The position numbers and the translations under genes are program-made. DNA of 64,000 nt from Taxillus chinensis (taxonomy: Eukaryota; Streptophyta; Magnoliopsida; Santalales; Loranthaceae). The stretch spans positions 9,142,793-9,206,792 of the forward strand of contig CM042092.1 in the NCBI GenBank assembly GCA_023512835.1, given 5' to 3'. Shown here piece after piece: positions 27,080-39,163 of this stretch; within the stretch, counting starts at the first letter, position 1, and the number at the start of each line of letters is the position of its first letter. The notes under the pieces are model-generated. The model saw only the letters and a list, made by a program, of their open reading frames with translations. It made no database searches and had not been told where the DNA came from.

Positions 27080-27210
27080 TGCCCCCCCCCCGCCCAAACG
27101 GAAAAAACCCGACACCCCCGTGGGCGGGGCGGGCCGCCCGGCCCCCCCCCCCCCCCGCCGTGGGGGGGGGGGGGGGGCGCGCGGGGCTTGGTTTGGGGGG
27201 GGGGGGGGGC
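27080..27210. other. C/G homopolymer block
   Basis: Within AT-rich DNA lies ~130 bp of almost pure G+C: C10 (27082-27091), C15 (27142-27156), then G16 (27162-27177) and G15 (27195-27209). The C and G runs could pair into a stem. All open frames across it are Pro/Gly/Arg low complexity and should not be read as proteins. Confidence 0.85.
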
Positions 27211-27639
27211 GTGCCCGGTTTTCCTTGAAACTTGAGCAAGAGCTTGCAGAAGCATGATTTACACCAAAAACGCTAAATGCAACGGGTATTACGTTTCCTT
27301 CTCCTAACCGATTGACCGTGACAATTATCATGTAAGTAAAAACACTTAACATAGCGTATCAAATATGAGAGAAAAAGAACGCGGGAGAGGAAGAGAGGAG
27401 GCTCGAGCAGTGTGGATATGGACGGGAGGAGGCAGAATAAAATTTGATTTTGAAGGCATTAGAGTGCTTTTTTTGAAAATCCCTTACGGGGATTTTGAGC
27501 TTGTAATTCTCGCCGATACCTTCAAATAAAAAAAAGACTTAATTCCGATCATTGTACGCAAAGTTATGACCGTTTAAAGTTTTCATCGGAAATTACAGTC
27601 GACGAAACCCAAAAACCCGTTAATCTGGCCATAGGAGAG

Positions 27640-28125
27640 ATGATCGACGCCTACTCGAGGCGTGCTCGAGGCTTGCTCAATGCCTGCCCGAGCTTGAGGC
27701 TTGAGTAGAATCTGCTCGAGCCTTTGCTCGAAGCTTGACTAAAATCTACTCGAGGCCCGCCTCGAGTAGGCGTCGAGCTTGAGGCTTGAGCAGATTTGCT
27801 CGAGCGTGTATGCTCGAGGCTCGCCTCGAGCAGGCGTCGAGCTTGAGGTTCGAGCAGATCTGCTCAAGCCCTTACTCAAAATCCGAATATCGAGTGTGAC
27901 ATTCAGGATATCGAGTGCAACATTTAGGATATCGATTGTGATATCGAGTGTGAAAATTCAGAATTTTGAGTGGATTTATGATTTTCGAGTGCTGAATAAT
28001 ATCAAGTGCGACATTCAGAATATTGAGTGAGATATCGAATATTGAGCATGAGGGCTGAAGCAAATCTGCTCGTGCCCCTGCTCGTGGCGTGCTCGAGGCG
28101 AACGTCGAGCAGGGGTTCGAGCGAT
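27640..28125. repeat. CTCGAG-rich palindromic repeat tract with a degenerate ATATCGAGTG array
   Basis: 27640-27880 repeats phrases such as GCTCGAGGCTTGCTC and GGCGTCGAGCTTGAGG around CTCGAG palindromes; a ~70-bp phrase containing CGAGCAGGCGTCGAGCTTGAGG is present twice (near 27760 and 27820) with few changes. 27885-28045 is a run of ATATCGAGTGTGACATTCAG-like units of about 22-25 bp. 28060-28125 returns to CTCGAG phrases. Not coding. Confidence 0.7.
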
Positions 28126-29256
28126 GATTTGGAAGCACGTTGAATCGTGAAAAAAAAAAATGCTGAGGTGACTTATTTCACGTCAACCAACGCCGATTGT
28201 ATCTAGCACCGCCGGATTTACCCCCATTCATGAATCTCTGCTATTTTTTACAATTGATGTATTTCCCAGCCTTCTTAACTTCGAACAGCTTCTCTTTTGA
28301 TGGCCCATCATCTTCACAACTTTCCTCAGAGCTGTCCTCGTCACTGCTGCTCACATTTTTGCTGATTTTTAAAAATTGATTTGCCAACACTGGAAGGCTG
28401 TCACATCACATATAGCCCATAAGCAACGGATCAAAAATTTAATAGGTTTTCTGGATCAATTAAGAACACGACATTACAAACAGGTATCAATTAACAAACT
28501 CACCCGAACGTTAAGAATTCACGACATCATGAATGTATACAATTCACTGGAATTTTCAACGGCCGGCTTTATTGCCAACACGTCCAGCTGGTACAACAAT
28601 AAACATTACAAACAGGTATCAATATTGTTACATGAGCTGATCACGAGTTCTGATCACTTATTCAGCCGTGGACTCGGCTCGAGCTTCGATCGGATGAACC
28701 ATGCAGAAAAGCACCCCGGAACCGTTTGAGACATTCAAGACCGGAGGATCAAGAACCACCGAGCAGAGTTCCTATCGAGCACATTCTCGATCATTCCCCC
28801 TCCAACCCACCCTTGGAGGCATGCATGCAGTTCCTGATGAGGCCGGGGTCGGACTTCCTAGAGACACGACTAATTAATTAAGGTTTTTTGCATGGCGACG
28901 ATGATGGGCCTCCCGAGGAAACGGTACGGCGGACCGAACAAACAGTGGCAGGGAAGTGGAAGAGATGGGCATGGATATTGGACCGAAAGAGAGGAGAGAT
29001 AAACGCCGGCATATCTTCAGAGGTGTATCTGCGGCGTTTATCGAACACGCCGCATCAAACGGAACGTGGGGAGATTGATACCTAACACCCGGCACAAGAT
29101 TTAAGGGGTGTACACGAAATTTGAGGTTTTTATATCTGATACATAAGATAAAATCAACTAGCTAGTGTTTTTCATATATATATATATATAATATTTCATT
29201 GAGTGCATGCGGCTAATTTGAGATTAAAATTTAACTGAAATTAGATTTTATTTAAT

Positions 29257-29297
<41 letters not shown>

Positions 29298-30423
29298 ACA
29301 AAGAACAAAATATATCATATAATTTCTATTTTTTTCGTCATGACTTTTAATTTGTCGGTGTCTAATTTTTTATATATTAGCTTCGTCAGAGAAACAGTGA
29401 AGTGTTGTATGCAACTTTCAAGTCATAATTAATTACAATTTAGAGTGCTTTGAATATCATCTAAATAGATAAAAGTCCATTTGATATTTAAAAAAACAAT
29501 TTATCGCGATATGAGTTTAATTGTTATTTTAATATCTAAATATTTTAAAAAATTATAAACTAATTAAACTCTTTAAAAATAAAAAATGATATAAAAATGT
29601 AGAGAATATAGCAAAAAATTATATATTGAGATGAAAGAAATTGATCGCCGACTTTTATTATGGGAAAAATACACTTATAATCCTATAATCATATTTTTAT
29701 TAAATACATGGGTTTTTTTATATTTTTATTTTCAATATACAGATACTCAGAAGACACAAAAAAAAGTGTTCAGATTCAGATCAAATCAAATCCCGTGAAT
29801 TACTTGATGAGGAAAAACACTTTTTATATTTATTTATTAATAATAATGTTTGAATTATTAATAATAGCTACTAGAATCCCGTGAATTTAATAGTAGAAAC
29901 ACCAAAAATTCCCCTTTTAAGTATTATTATAACCATTATCATTTATCAAAAATAAATTTAAAAAATAAATAAATAACGCTAATGGAGGGTGGTCTGGTCT
30001 GTGGTCATTTTGAAGAAATAAATATACATATAATTACTTATTTGGTAGAGGAGTAAAAGGGCATGAGCTGGGGGGAGACGAAGGAAACAAAAAAAAAAAA
30101 AAAAACAGGAGAGAGAATAAGGCAGACAAATAATTTTAGAGAGAGAAAGTTAACTAGAATGCTAACCACCATTGTCTTAATTCTTACACATCGCGCTCCT
30201 TTCTCTTTCCCAACTTTTCTGGCCCTCCCTTTCCCCCATTCCCCCCCAATCTGCAGGCATCTCTCTCTCTCTCTTAGCTGAAACTCTTTGGGTTGGTGGT
30301 GTGCCTAGAAATTGAATCTAACCCATGTCCACTATTCTATAATTTCACCCAAATCCTAAACAAGTTCGAAGATCCATCATCTTGCCGGTTCCGGCACCTT
30401 TGGGATTCTGGTTTTCTGTTTTC

Positions 30424-33400
30424 ATGGGTTGGAGGTACAAGGCTGGGTTGCTCCTAATTGCTGCTGTCGTGGTCATATGGGTCTCCTCCGCGGAAGTCAC
30501 GCAGGTTGGTTCAGTTTCGAGCACTCTGCCCCCTTCTGTTCTGCGTTAATCGAATGTTCCTAGTTTAATCCTTTGCTGGGAAAAGAGGGGTTTGGGGGGG
30601 GGGGGGGGGGGGGCGAAAGGAGAATTGGGTGTTTTTGAAACCTATAATCTGTTTGATAGCTGAGAAAATTTGTGAGAGACCAGTAATTTTGAATGTTAGG
30701 AATCAGGATTTCATTGGTTTGGACCCGGGTTTAGTATGACATGCAATGGTTCCTTCTGTTGTTAGATATTTTAAAAGTTTAACCAAACAAGGAGTTATTA
30801 TTCTGGCTGGAAACGTGTATCTCATGCTTTTAACAAGTCAACTGTGGCTTTTTGGGTGGGAATGTCTAGGTTGGCACATCATCCTTTAGTATATAAATTA
30901 ATGTTTAATGAAAGTCGAGATGCAACACCGGGTTCTGAAGTATGTGTTATGCAAATGGTTGGGAATCTTTTTTTTTTTAAATTACATTTAACAATACTGA
31001 CAGACCCTCTTGCAGGTGGTGTTATGCACTTATACCGTATGCCTGTTTATTGGAAGTTGAAATCCTTCTTTTTTATTGTTAGGTCATTACATTATTTGGC
31101 ATAATTTTAGTTGGAATAAGCTGTATTTTACTGTAATATTAGCTGAGCATTTATTTAAATAACCTAAATTAGTGTCTTTCCTTTTTAACTAGCTGGTGTG
31201 ATTGCATAATTGTTTCTTTTCATACATGATACATTTTTGTCCAAGTTGGACATGCGTGATATCTTTGCACCAACTTGAGGGGAGAGTTGGAATGAATTGT
31301 ATTTTATGGTAATATTAGTTGGGCATGTATTTAGATTACCTAAATTAGTGTCTTTTCTAATTAGTTCTTCACCAACCTTGTATATATGTATGTTGTAATA
31401 ATTCAATCGATATATGAAAAAAAAAATCCTTTGTTCTTTTCTACTATTTTGTTTATGGGGAACAATAAGGTATTGGCATTGTCTTTGAGCCCCTGAAATT
31501 TTGCATAGAACAGTGTGTGCAGTGTGCTTTTCTAGGCAATTTAGAAGAGGGCCAAAAGGCATTTGCTGCTGTGCTTCTTTTGGGACTATCATTCATGATA
31601 TGAATTTAACTTCAATTATTACAAAATATGGCTTTGATGTAGTTCAATTATTATCAAAAGATTATTTCAAACGGGAAAAGGTGACTATATTCTAAATATG
31701 CTATCTGGTGATGACATTTGTGTTAAGCAAGCATACAGGCCTACTATAGAAACCACAATAATTTTTGTTTGATGGCTTAATTCTGATGATATGACAGAAA
31801 ACCCATAAGGTTTATGTTGTAATGTTGTTGCTTAATGGACATATAGAACTTTAGATCCAACAAGTGCCACAAATAGACTAACAAATCATCCTCAAAAACA
31901 GGACTAGCATTTTGTTTTTGAAACACATTCTCCTTTGTTGAAATTCATGAAGACTAGGAGCCAGAATTTCTCTGGCGCTTTCCAAATTTAGTGGAAAGTA
32001 GTGCATTTATTTCCTTGTATCACTCTTTCTGAATCGAAGCCACAAACTTCGAATGTTGTCCATATATCAACTTACTACCATTTGTTTGACAGGGTATTTT
32101 TACAGACTACAAGCAGCCATTTGCGGTGACATATCTTGGAGCTTCTCTTATGATAGTTTATCTTCCAATAGCATTCACAAAAGATTGGCTATTTAAGTCA
32201 TTAAGTCAACACTCTTCTAAAAGTGTTAAGAACTCAGAAAGCTTAACTGAGCCCGCTGGTAAAGTTGGTTCTCCTAAACGATATATTTTGGGGAAAAATA
32301 TTTTTGAGCTGGAAATTCAGGCTTCCATGCCTAAAAAAGACAGTGAAGCAAACTTCCCTGCTCTGGAAGAGGATCAACTATTGATTCTTAAGAGCATAGA
32401 TGATACAGAGGTTCTGAAACAGGGCAAGGATCCTACAACAAGGGAAATTGCAACTTTTGGATTTTATCTTGCTCCAGTTTGGTTTATAACGGAGGTTCTT
32501 ACTAGCTTATCTTTCTTCTTTCCCCCCTTTGTTTTGACAAGAAAACTATTGCACTCGTGTCTTACTTTTGTACATAGAAATAGTTTCTCTTTCGGGCTAA
32601 TATTTCATCTTTCATATGGATGTCATAGACCAGGAATATACTCCCCTTGACTTTCCCCTGTTTATAGCTTTGTTATCATATATCTTAGGCTTTAGCTTAT
32701 TATTGACTAGATATCCAACACAAGATTAGGTCTTTCTCCTTCTTAATTTTTTTTTCTGGAAATCTAAAATGCAATTGAATGGGCATTAATGATTGTACAG
32801 AAGTTTAAAATCTGTGTTTGACTTGACTCTAGTGAATCATCATATTCTTGCGATCCTCCAGAAATATAATTAACGGTTGAAATTTTTTATGTATCTTTGA
32901 TGCATGCATACATCGACATTTTCTCTCTATGGTTCATGTATCACATACCCTGTGCACCAATTACTAGGCACCATGCAAAACTTTGTAGATAATCATTCCT
33001 ATTTCTTTGCAGTATTTATCAAATGCTGCACTTGCCCATACAAGTGTTGCCAGTACAACTGTATTATCCTCAACTTCAGGACTTTTTACTCTTTTTATTG
33101 GGGCATTTATGGGGCAAGATTCATTAAATGCGGCGAAGGTGACAGCTGTGTTTGTCAGCATGGCTGGTGTTGGCATGACGACTCTAGGAAAAACTTGGGC
33201 TGCTGATGATGCAGAACTAAACACTTTAGGGTATTTTCTTTTCCCCTCCAACCCAATTTTACACTTCACAAATATTTTTGGTCCAATGATTTTCGATAAA
33301 ATTAAAGATTTTGTTGCTGTAATGTTTTTTTATGTGATGATTTTATTGCTGATGAAATTGAAAGGCAAATCACTGGCATTAATTTATAAAAGTGCACACT

Positions 33401-35992
33401 GCACTAGGCTTTTCATAATTTAGTTGATTTCTTGTTAGTATTTGGCATTATTTTAAACACCTTGCTTTTGTTAACGCAGAAATGGGAAACGCTCTTTTGT
33501 TGGTGATCTCTTTGGCCTTCTCTCAGCCATGTCATACGGGCTGTTTACTGGTAGGTAGTGTCTCTCCTACATAGTTTTCATCGTTGTAATGCAGATACTA
33601 CTAGGTTGAAATAATAATATGTACTATAATTTTGACATTCATTTTACTATCAATTGCTGCAGTGCTGCTTAAAAAGTTTGCTGGCGAGGAAGGAGGAAGG
33701 GTTGATGTGCAAAAGTTGTTTGGATATATTGGATTGTTTACACTCGTGGCACTATGGTGGTTAGGTATATAATGACATCTCCTGTTGCAGAATGCTTTTT
33801 GGTTTGATTTGCAGGTGCCTCTGATAGTAGAATTGCAACAACTTATTTTATTATTCTGTTTCTTAGGATTTTACTCTTAATTTTTATTTGTTGGGGATTT
33901 TTTTTGAAAGGAAAGTTTATTAGAAAACTGATATCGTATTTCCCCCCTTAGCCTTAATGTTGCAGGTTAGATTGTAGGGTTTTGGTTGTTGGCTGATAGG
34001 AACCATTCAAGCTAGAATCTAGCATGAGGAAAAGATGTAGTAACACTCCTACATATTCTTAGATTTCATTCATAAAGACATCCTTACAATGAAGGAACAG
34101 ACTCAGACTTAACACACTGGATAAGGACACAGTGAAAGGAAATAAAATAATGCTTATGAATACAGACTTAATACAGTCAAGGTGGGTTTGGGGCTTTAGG
34201 ATAAGCCAATATTGGACTCAAATTCAAGAGCCAGGGAGCCTTGAATACAGAGCGAGGCTTATGAATTCAGATCTTTGATTTTAATTCCGCCTTTAACCCT
34301 TCAATAAAGGCGCCGGGGAGGGCGTTCTCTGGCCGGTCAGTAATCCTAGCCACATGTCTTGCAAACTCAAGACGGTACTCTGTCATAGTGCCTGCTTGTT
34401 TGATGGAGATGAGAAATTTGTCTAGATTTTGGAACTCAAACGGCTGATAGCTCTCCTGAAAAATCTGCATGAGGTCATCCTAGATCAGAATTTCATGTTC
34501 ACGGATGACCCATGCGTATAGATCAAGCGCATTACCTTCCAAATGTATTGCTGCAACCTTGACTTTCATGTGGTCAGGGACATCGAAATATCAAAAGTAT
34601 TTCTCTGCTTTGAGAAACCATCTAAGACGATTGCCCTCTTCAAACTTAGGGAATGTGATCTTCGCTTGTGGTCTCCGTTGCTGCGGCTGATTATAGCCAA
34701 TGTTGCCTTCAGAATCATCCCACCATGGTTGGCGTTTCTGATCGCTAGGAGGAAAACAGTGGCTTCTATTCTCATCCCTCTGCGACCCTTCACGAGCTCC
34801 ATTGGGTGATGCATGGAGTGTGATAGTTTGGGATTTCACTTCCAAAGAAGCAACTTTGATAGCCAACCCATTTAAAATTTTCAAGCATGAGGCAATGGAT
34901 GATATTTGATGAGCCAAATCGAGAGATGTATTTGAGGGGATGATATTGGTCTAATTGTGATTAGTAGGGGCATTAGATGATTCTGATTGTTTGATGGAAT
35001 GATTGGTAAAAGAATGGACTCAGACTTAACGATTGGATAAGGACACGGTGAAAGGAAATAAATTAATGCTTAGTTAATAAACTTTCGTTTTCTCTTATAT
35101 GTGATGCATGGCTGACTCATCCAAGGTTTAGAGGGCCACGTCATTGGCTACGGACTAGAACCTTGTCATCCCCACCAGTTGGAGAAATTCTGGTGTATAT
35201 TTTTAACTGAGCTATTTGTTGAATGTTTTACTGGATCCTGCACTTTTTGTTCTCTTTCCAAATTCTGCTTGAGCTTATCTTTAAAATTTAGTGTGATCAT
35301 AATTTACCTTATGATAGTAATTTTTTTATTTTATTTTCTGCGGATCAGTTTGGCCATTGACAGCCTTAGGAATTGAACCTAAATTTACAATTCCTCACTC
35401 AAAAAAACTGGATGAAGTTGTTCTTGCAAATGGCCTTGTTGGAAGTGTTCTCTCTGACTATTTTTGGTACGGCGAAGCAACTTTTTTTTTTCCCTTCATT
35501 TTTATATGATATTTTTAATCTAATGAACTCTGTTCTCCTTATTGCTTCACGTATTCAGATCAGTTTTTTCTAGCCGTAAATCTCTTATGTTGTGCCTAGG
35601 GCATTATCCGTTGTTTGGACTACTCCCCTGGTAGCTACCTTGGGAATGTCACTGACTATCCCACTTGCGATGATGGCTGACATGTTGATTCATGGACGTC
35701 ACTATTCAGCAATCTACATTCTTGGCTCCGCGCAGGTAATAAATTACAAAGAGCAAGTTGGTGCCTATTTTAAGACCTCCGCATTGATGCAACAACTTTG
35801 GCATTACAGTCTTGTCCAGTTGACTAAAATTAGGCTAAATTTTATTATGATGTTTCATGGACTTCATTATTTTATTATTCTAAAACTTACAATGATTTTG
35901 GGCTATATAATTTTCTATGTTTCTTGCAGGTGTTTGCAGGATTTGTGATAGCCACTCTATCTGATCAGTTCACAAAGAAGTTGGGATTGTAG
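30424..35992 (+). CDS. SLC35F5-like EamA/DMT-family membrane transporter
   Basis: Eight exons: 30424-30504, 32093-32494, 33013-33230, 33480-33550, 33663-33764, 35349-35466, 35600-35735, 35930-35992; 1191 nt, 396 aa. It matches the plant SLC35 family F member 5-like / THI74-like group, multi-pass transporters of the drug/metabolite superfamily whose substrate is not known. Hydrophobic segments include [19 protein letters not shown] (exon 1), [70 protein letters not shown] and [20 protein letters not shown]. Conserved motifs are [15 protein letters not shown] near the start, [17 protein letters not shown] and a C-terminus ending FTKKLGL. A charged loop in exon 2 separates the first pair of membrane segments from the rest. 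The ATG at 30424 directly precedes the first membrane segment. Introns 1 and 5 hold retrotransposon remains. Confidence 0.95.
30594..30613. repeat. Poly(G) run
   Basis: Twenty consecutive G in intron 1 of the SLC35F5-like gene. Length may vary or be a sequencing estimate. Confidence 0.85.
31106..31480 (+). mobile_element. Copia-type LTR remnant (TRIM-like), intron 1 of the SLC35F5-like gene
   Basis: Two ~80-bp direct repeats, 31106-31187 and 31284-31362, share TGTAATATTAGCTGAGCAT-like sequence and CCTAAATTAGTGTCTTT. Just before the second is CAACTTGAGGGGAG, which looks like the polypurine tract preceding a 3' LTR of plant Copia elements. The second copy continues into TTGTATATATGTATGTTG, a typical Copia LTR tail. 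About 95 bp separate the repeats, so this is a heavily deleted or miniature element. No coding capacity. Confidence 0.55.
34090..35075 (-). mobile_element. Decayed gypsy-type gag fragment, intron 5 of the SLC35F5-like gene
   Basis: On the minus strand one frame from ~34917 to 34267 encodes a retrotransposon gag-like protein: [54 protein letters not shown] and a part ending [11 protein letters not shown]. It is interrupted by two in-frame stops, TGA at 34591-34593 and TAG near 34480. A ~57-bp direct repeat (GACTCAGACTTAAC...GGATAAGGACAC...GGAAATAAA) flanks it at 34106-34160 and 35016-35070, so it may be a partial element with degraded terminal repeats. No protease, RT or integrase sequence is present. 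It lies antisense to the host gene. Confidence 0.75.
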
Positions 35993-38097
35993 CATTGGTG
36001 TGAAGTTGGCGCCATCTATCACCAAATCCCACTCCTGTCTCTTGCCAGTTTCTGCATGGATTTTATTACAAGGCGAATGCCCTGATGTTAACTTAGTAGT
36101 GTTGTCTTGAGAATCAGTTGGTTGTTTGTTGGCATTAGGGGAAGAAGAAGAATTTAGTTAAGTGGTAGTGATCGTGTCAATCTGTTCAATGTGATTGTCA
36201 CAGTTCCTTGTGATAAATAATCAATTCAATTTAGGTGTCAATTCCTCAGGTTATGTAATATTATACACGGAAGAAGAGGCTCTCGTATAAATGATGCGCA
36301 TGCATGCATTTAGTTGACAGTATTAACTATTAAACTCAGTTTGTAATTAATTGCATTTATTTTAAAGTTATATTGTTTGATTCTGTGAAAATAAAAATAT
36401 TAGTCGCTAAGATTTTTATGGGAAATTTTTTTATCTGCATAATTAAACAGTTTAAACATGTTGTTACTTGATTTAATATAATTTTGATAGTATTTTAATT
36501 AATTGTAATAAATGAATAAATAATAAATGAAACATAAAAATATAATTTAAAAGAATACAAATATAAGTAAAAAATAAAATGACAAAGGATAAATAAAATA
36601 TATAAAATAATATATTATGCAATATTTCTAACCTACTTATCTTACCATACCATTGTAACTGTAATTTTAAAATAGGGATATTTTGAGGTAACAAACTTGA
36701 ATTGTGCGCAAATTTTATGAAAACAAATATGTATTATTATGGTTGTAAATGAATTATAAGTTCATAAATAAGTTTGTGTTCAGTTCGGTAAAAGATTATT
36801 TATGTTTATTCGTTAAAAAATAATATCGTTCGCGAAAATTATTGTTATATTTGTAAACATTCGTGAACATTATAGTTTAATGTTTGTGTTCAGTTCATTT
36901 TGTTAATGATTATTAATGAATACATTCGAAAATCTTACTATTCGGCTTGCTCGATTTGCCCTAGCCCTAGCTAAATGAAAATATAATATTAATAAAAGTA
37001 AAAGTAAAAATAAGAATATAATTGTAACTTAAACAACAAAAATAATTTTTTATTATTTTAATTTTTTATATTTTCTATACTTAAAAACAAAAATATTAAA
37101 CTTTATATTTTATATTCCCTACCAAACATACATGAATTTTTGGCAAAGTACACTTATTTTTGGCATATGAAAATAAGAGATGTTTTTTTGGCAAAGCACA
37201 CTTCATCCAACCCGTTTTTTTGATCAGGTAAACACTTTAATGTGTTTGGCATGTATTCATGAATTTTATATTATTAACACTCTTTATTTATCAAATAAAT
37301 AAAGAAAGTTTTATTTATATAAAAAACACTCTTTTATTAATAAGAGATGTTTTTTTATTGAACATGCCTTAGTCCTTCAAAATACATTAAGTGTCATTTT
37401 ATATAATATAGATAGTCAAATGTTCATTAATATAAAGGCAGCGTGCTAGGGAAAAAAACAAAATAGAATTCACATCTGGTTTCCAGTTGAATAACACCAG
37501 TTTTGCCAAATTTTTGTTTACACGCGACTGTAATGTTACGCAACCATGTTATTTAAATTTGTGATTGAAAGCTAAGGAGGTTTTTGCCATCATCATAATT
37601 TTCCATTTCTGTGGCATATCGTAAGTTAAATAGTGATAAACTTTTTATATGGTTGTTTGATTGATCAAATACTTTTCAATATTAATTGCTTGCCCTTTTC
37701 TATATTTTCAAGGCTAATGAAGCACCCAAACTCTCTGGCTGCATCTTGGGAATTATAGCATATTGGTCGGTATTTTTATTATTTCTATCTTTTGATGTAC
37801 TATAATAAATTACTTTGCGACAATGTGCCTGTTAAAATGGTAAAATTAATATTTTCTATCATTCATGTTTGCAATTTTAGTCCATTTATTTTTCACTAAG
37901 TGTAAATTGATGGTTGCTGATTTATCCTTGGACAATAATTTCTTTTCGCACGTTTTATTCAAACTGATTGTTTGGATGCTTAACCTTGCAAACGTTTTGC
38001 AATAGAAACATGGTTGTCTTTGCTATTGTATTTCATAAGAAAATGTTAGTTAATTATCCTGCAACCAATGCGTAAATCCTTGACACTTATTCTAAAG
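35993..38097. other. AT-rich spacer between SLC35F5-like and EMC7-like sequences
   Basis: 35993 to ~36300 is likely the 3' UTR of the transporter. 36380-37450 is very AT-rich with repeat-like phrases (e.g. GTTTGTGTTCAGTTC twice, near 36773 and 36885; GGCAAAG(T/C)ACACTT twice, near 37142 and 37190). I looked for the missing N-terminal EMC7 exons here and found none. Confidence 0.5.
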
Positions 38098-39163
38098 TCA
38101 CAATTTGTCACCTGGGACCCATCTTATAGAAGTTGCTGCAGTTGGTTACTTGTTTTCTCCAGTGGGTTTATTCCATCCGTGTTTTTCACTTGGTTATTTC
38201 CTGAAAATGTGCTTCTAGTGGGCCAGATTTTCTCATGATTGTGCTTGATATATTTCCAGGTCCGAGTTGTCGTCAGTGCCAGGTACCCTGGTAAGGTTCA
38301 GGCAGCACTGACAGAAAACAGGAGGGGCCTCGAAGAGTTGGTTTTGGAGCCTTTAAGAGAAGAGCACTATTACGACGTCTGTTTAGTAACTAGCTTTTCC
38401 ATATTAGTCATTGTCTTATGTTAGTTTATCTTTTATTAATTGCTGGATATGGTAATCTTGTTATGTTACAGATACGAGAACCATTTTCTATAATGTCTGT
38501 TAGGAAAAGCCCTGTGGGTATGATGATGGGATTCATGCTTGTTGTCATGTTCCTTATGCCCAAACTAGTGGAGAACATGGGTAAGGTTTTCAATTGTTTA
38601 GAATGTAGCTCAAAAGCAATGTGCGGCTTTAATTTTTCATAGCTCTTTTAGTTTTGCTTTTGCATGCTTGTATGGAATATGAAATAAATATATTGTAAGG
38701 CATGCCATTAGGTATTTTTCAGTATCATTGAACTGGATGGCATTTAAATCCTTCAACAAAGGGTGCAGTGGTTCTCAATCACCTCTTTTCTTCTTTCTAA
38801 TTTTCATTTAACTCAAGATGGTCAGCGTCTCTTTAGTCTTCTAGTGAGCTTTAGATTCAATGCATATCACACACTTCAATAAATCTACTTCTTAGAACCT
38901 GCAGGTTGTCTACCCCGTGCCAGAGTACTAAAGACCTACCCTGTTATATTCGATGACATGCTTATCTTCCAGCCGTCATCACTTTTGTTTATCCATCTAC
39001 GGATTACTATATATGATAAAAGCTATTTGTGTTTGCTGTTTAACTGAAAACATGCTTTGGTTTGGTGACAGATACGGAAGAGATGAAGCGAGCGCAGGAA
39101 GAAATGAGAAGTCAAGGTGTTCCGTCATTAGCAAGCTTCTTACCTGGAGCAGAAAGGAATTGA
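38098..39163 (+). pseudogene. EMC7-like (ER membrane protein complex subunit 7), 3' exons only
   Basis: Four exons with good splice sites: 38098-38161, 38260-38376, 38472-38580, 39072-39163. They encode the C-terminal part of EMC7: a beta-domain end (HNLSPGTHLIEVAAVGYLF, then VRVVVSARYPGKVQAAL), the helix LTENRRGLEELVLEPLREEH, the membrane segment GMMMGFMLVVMFLMPKL and the conserved tail EEMRSQGVPSLASFLPG. EMC7 anchors the lumenal part of the ER insertase for tail-anchored and multipass proteins. The signal peptide and first ~75 residues are absent: the first exon starts in phase 2 with no ATG, and no matching exon lies in the 2.1 kb upstream. The kept frame has no stop or frameshift, so the truncation is recent, or the 5' exons are missing through a deletion or assembly error. 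Confidence 0.85.

Larger units (their letters stand above)
23974..30423. other. Gene-poor intergenic region between divergent SPS and SLC35F5-like genes
   Basis: 6.4 kb. 24100-26000 is AT-rich with no coding signal. 26609-26655 is an (AT)n array. On the minus strand two short exon-like pieces can be read: 26288-26336, after a CAG acceptor, giving DIDAEMADAVSDGSEL; and ~28250-28380, an acidic SSDEDSSEE-type stretch. I cannot assign either. 27080-27210 is a C/G homopolymer block and 27640-28125 a CTCGAG-rich repeat tract. ACATTACAAACAGGTATCAA occurs twice near 28473 and 28604. 29259-29293 is (TA)n. 29300-30050 is AT-rich. 30100-30423 is likely promoter and leader of the + gene, with a CT-rich patch at 30260-30275. 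Confidence 0.5.

Noticed and set aside
26978..27352. Open frames with Pro-, Gly- and Arg-rich proteins on both strands
   Set aside because: They are translations of the C/G homopolymer block; frames are open on both strands only because poly(C)/poly(G) has no stops.
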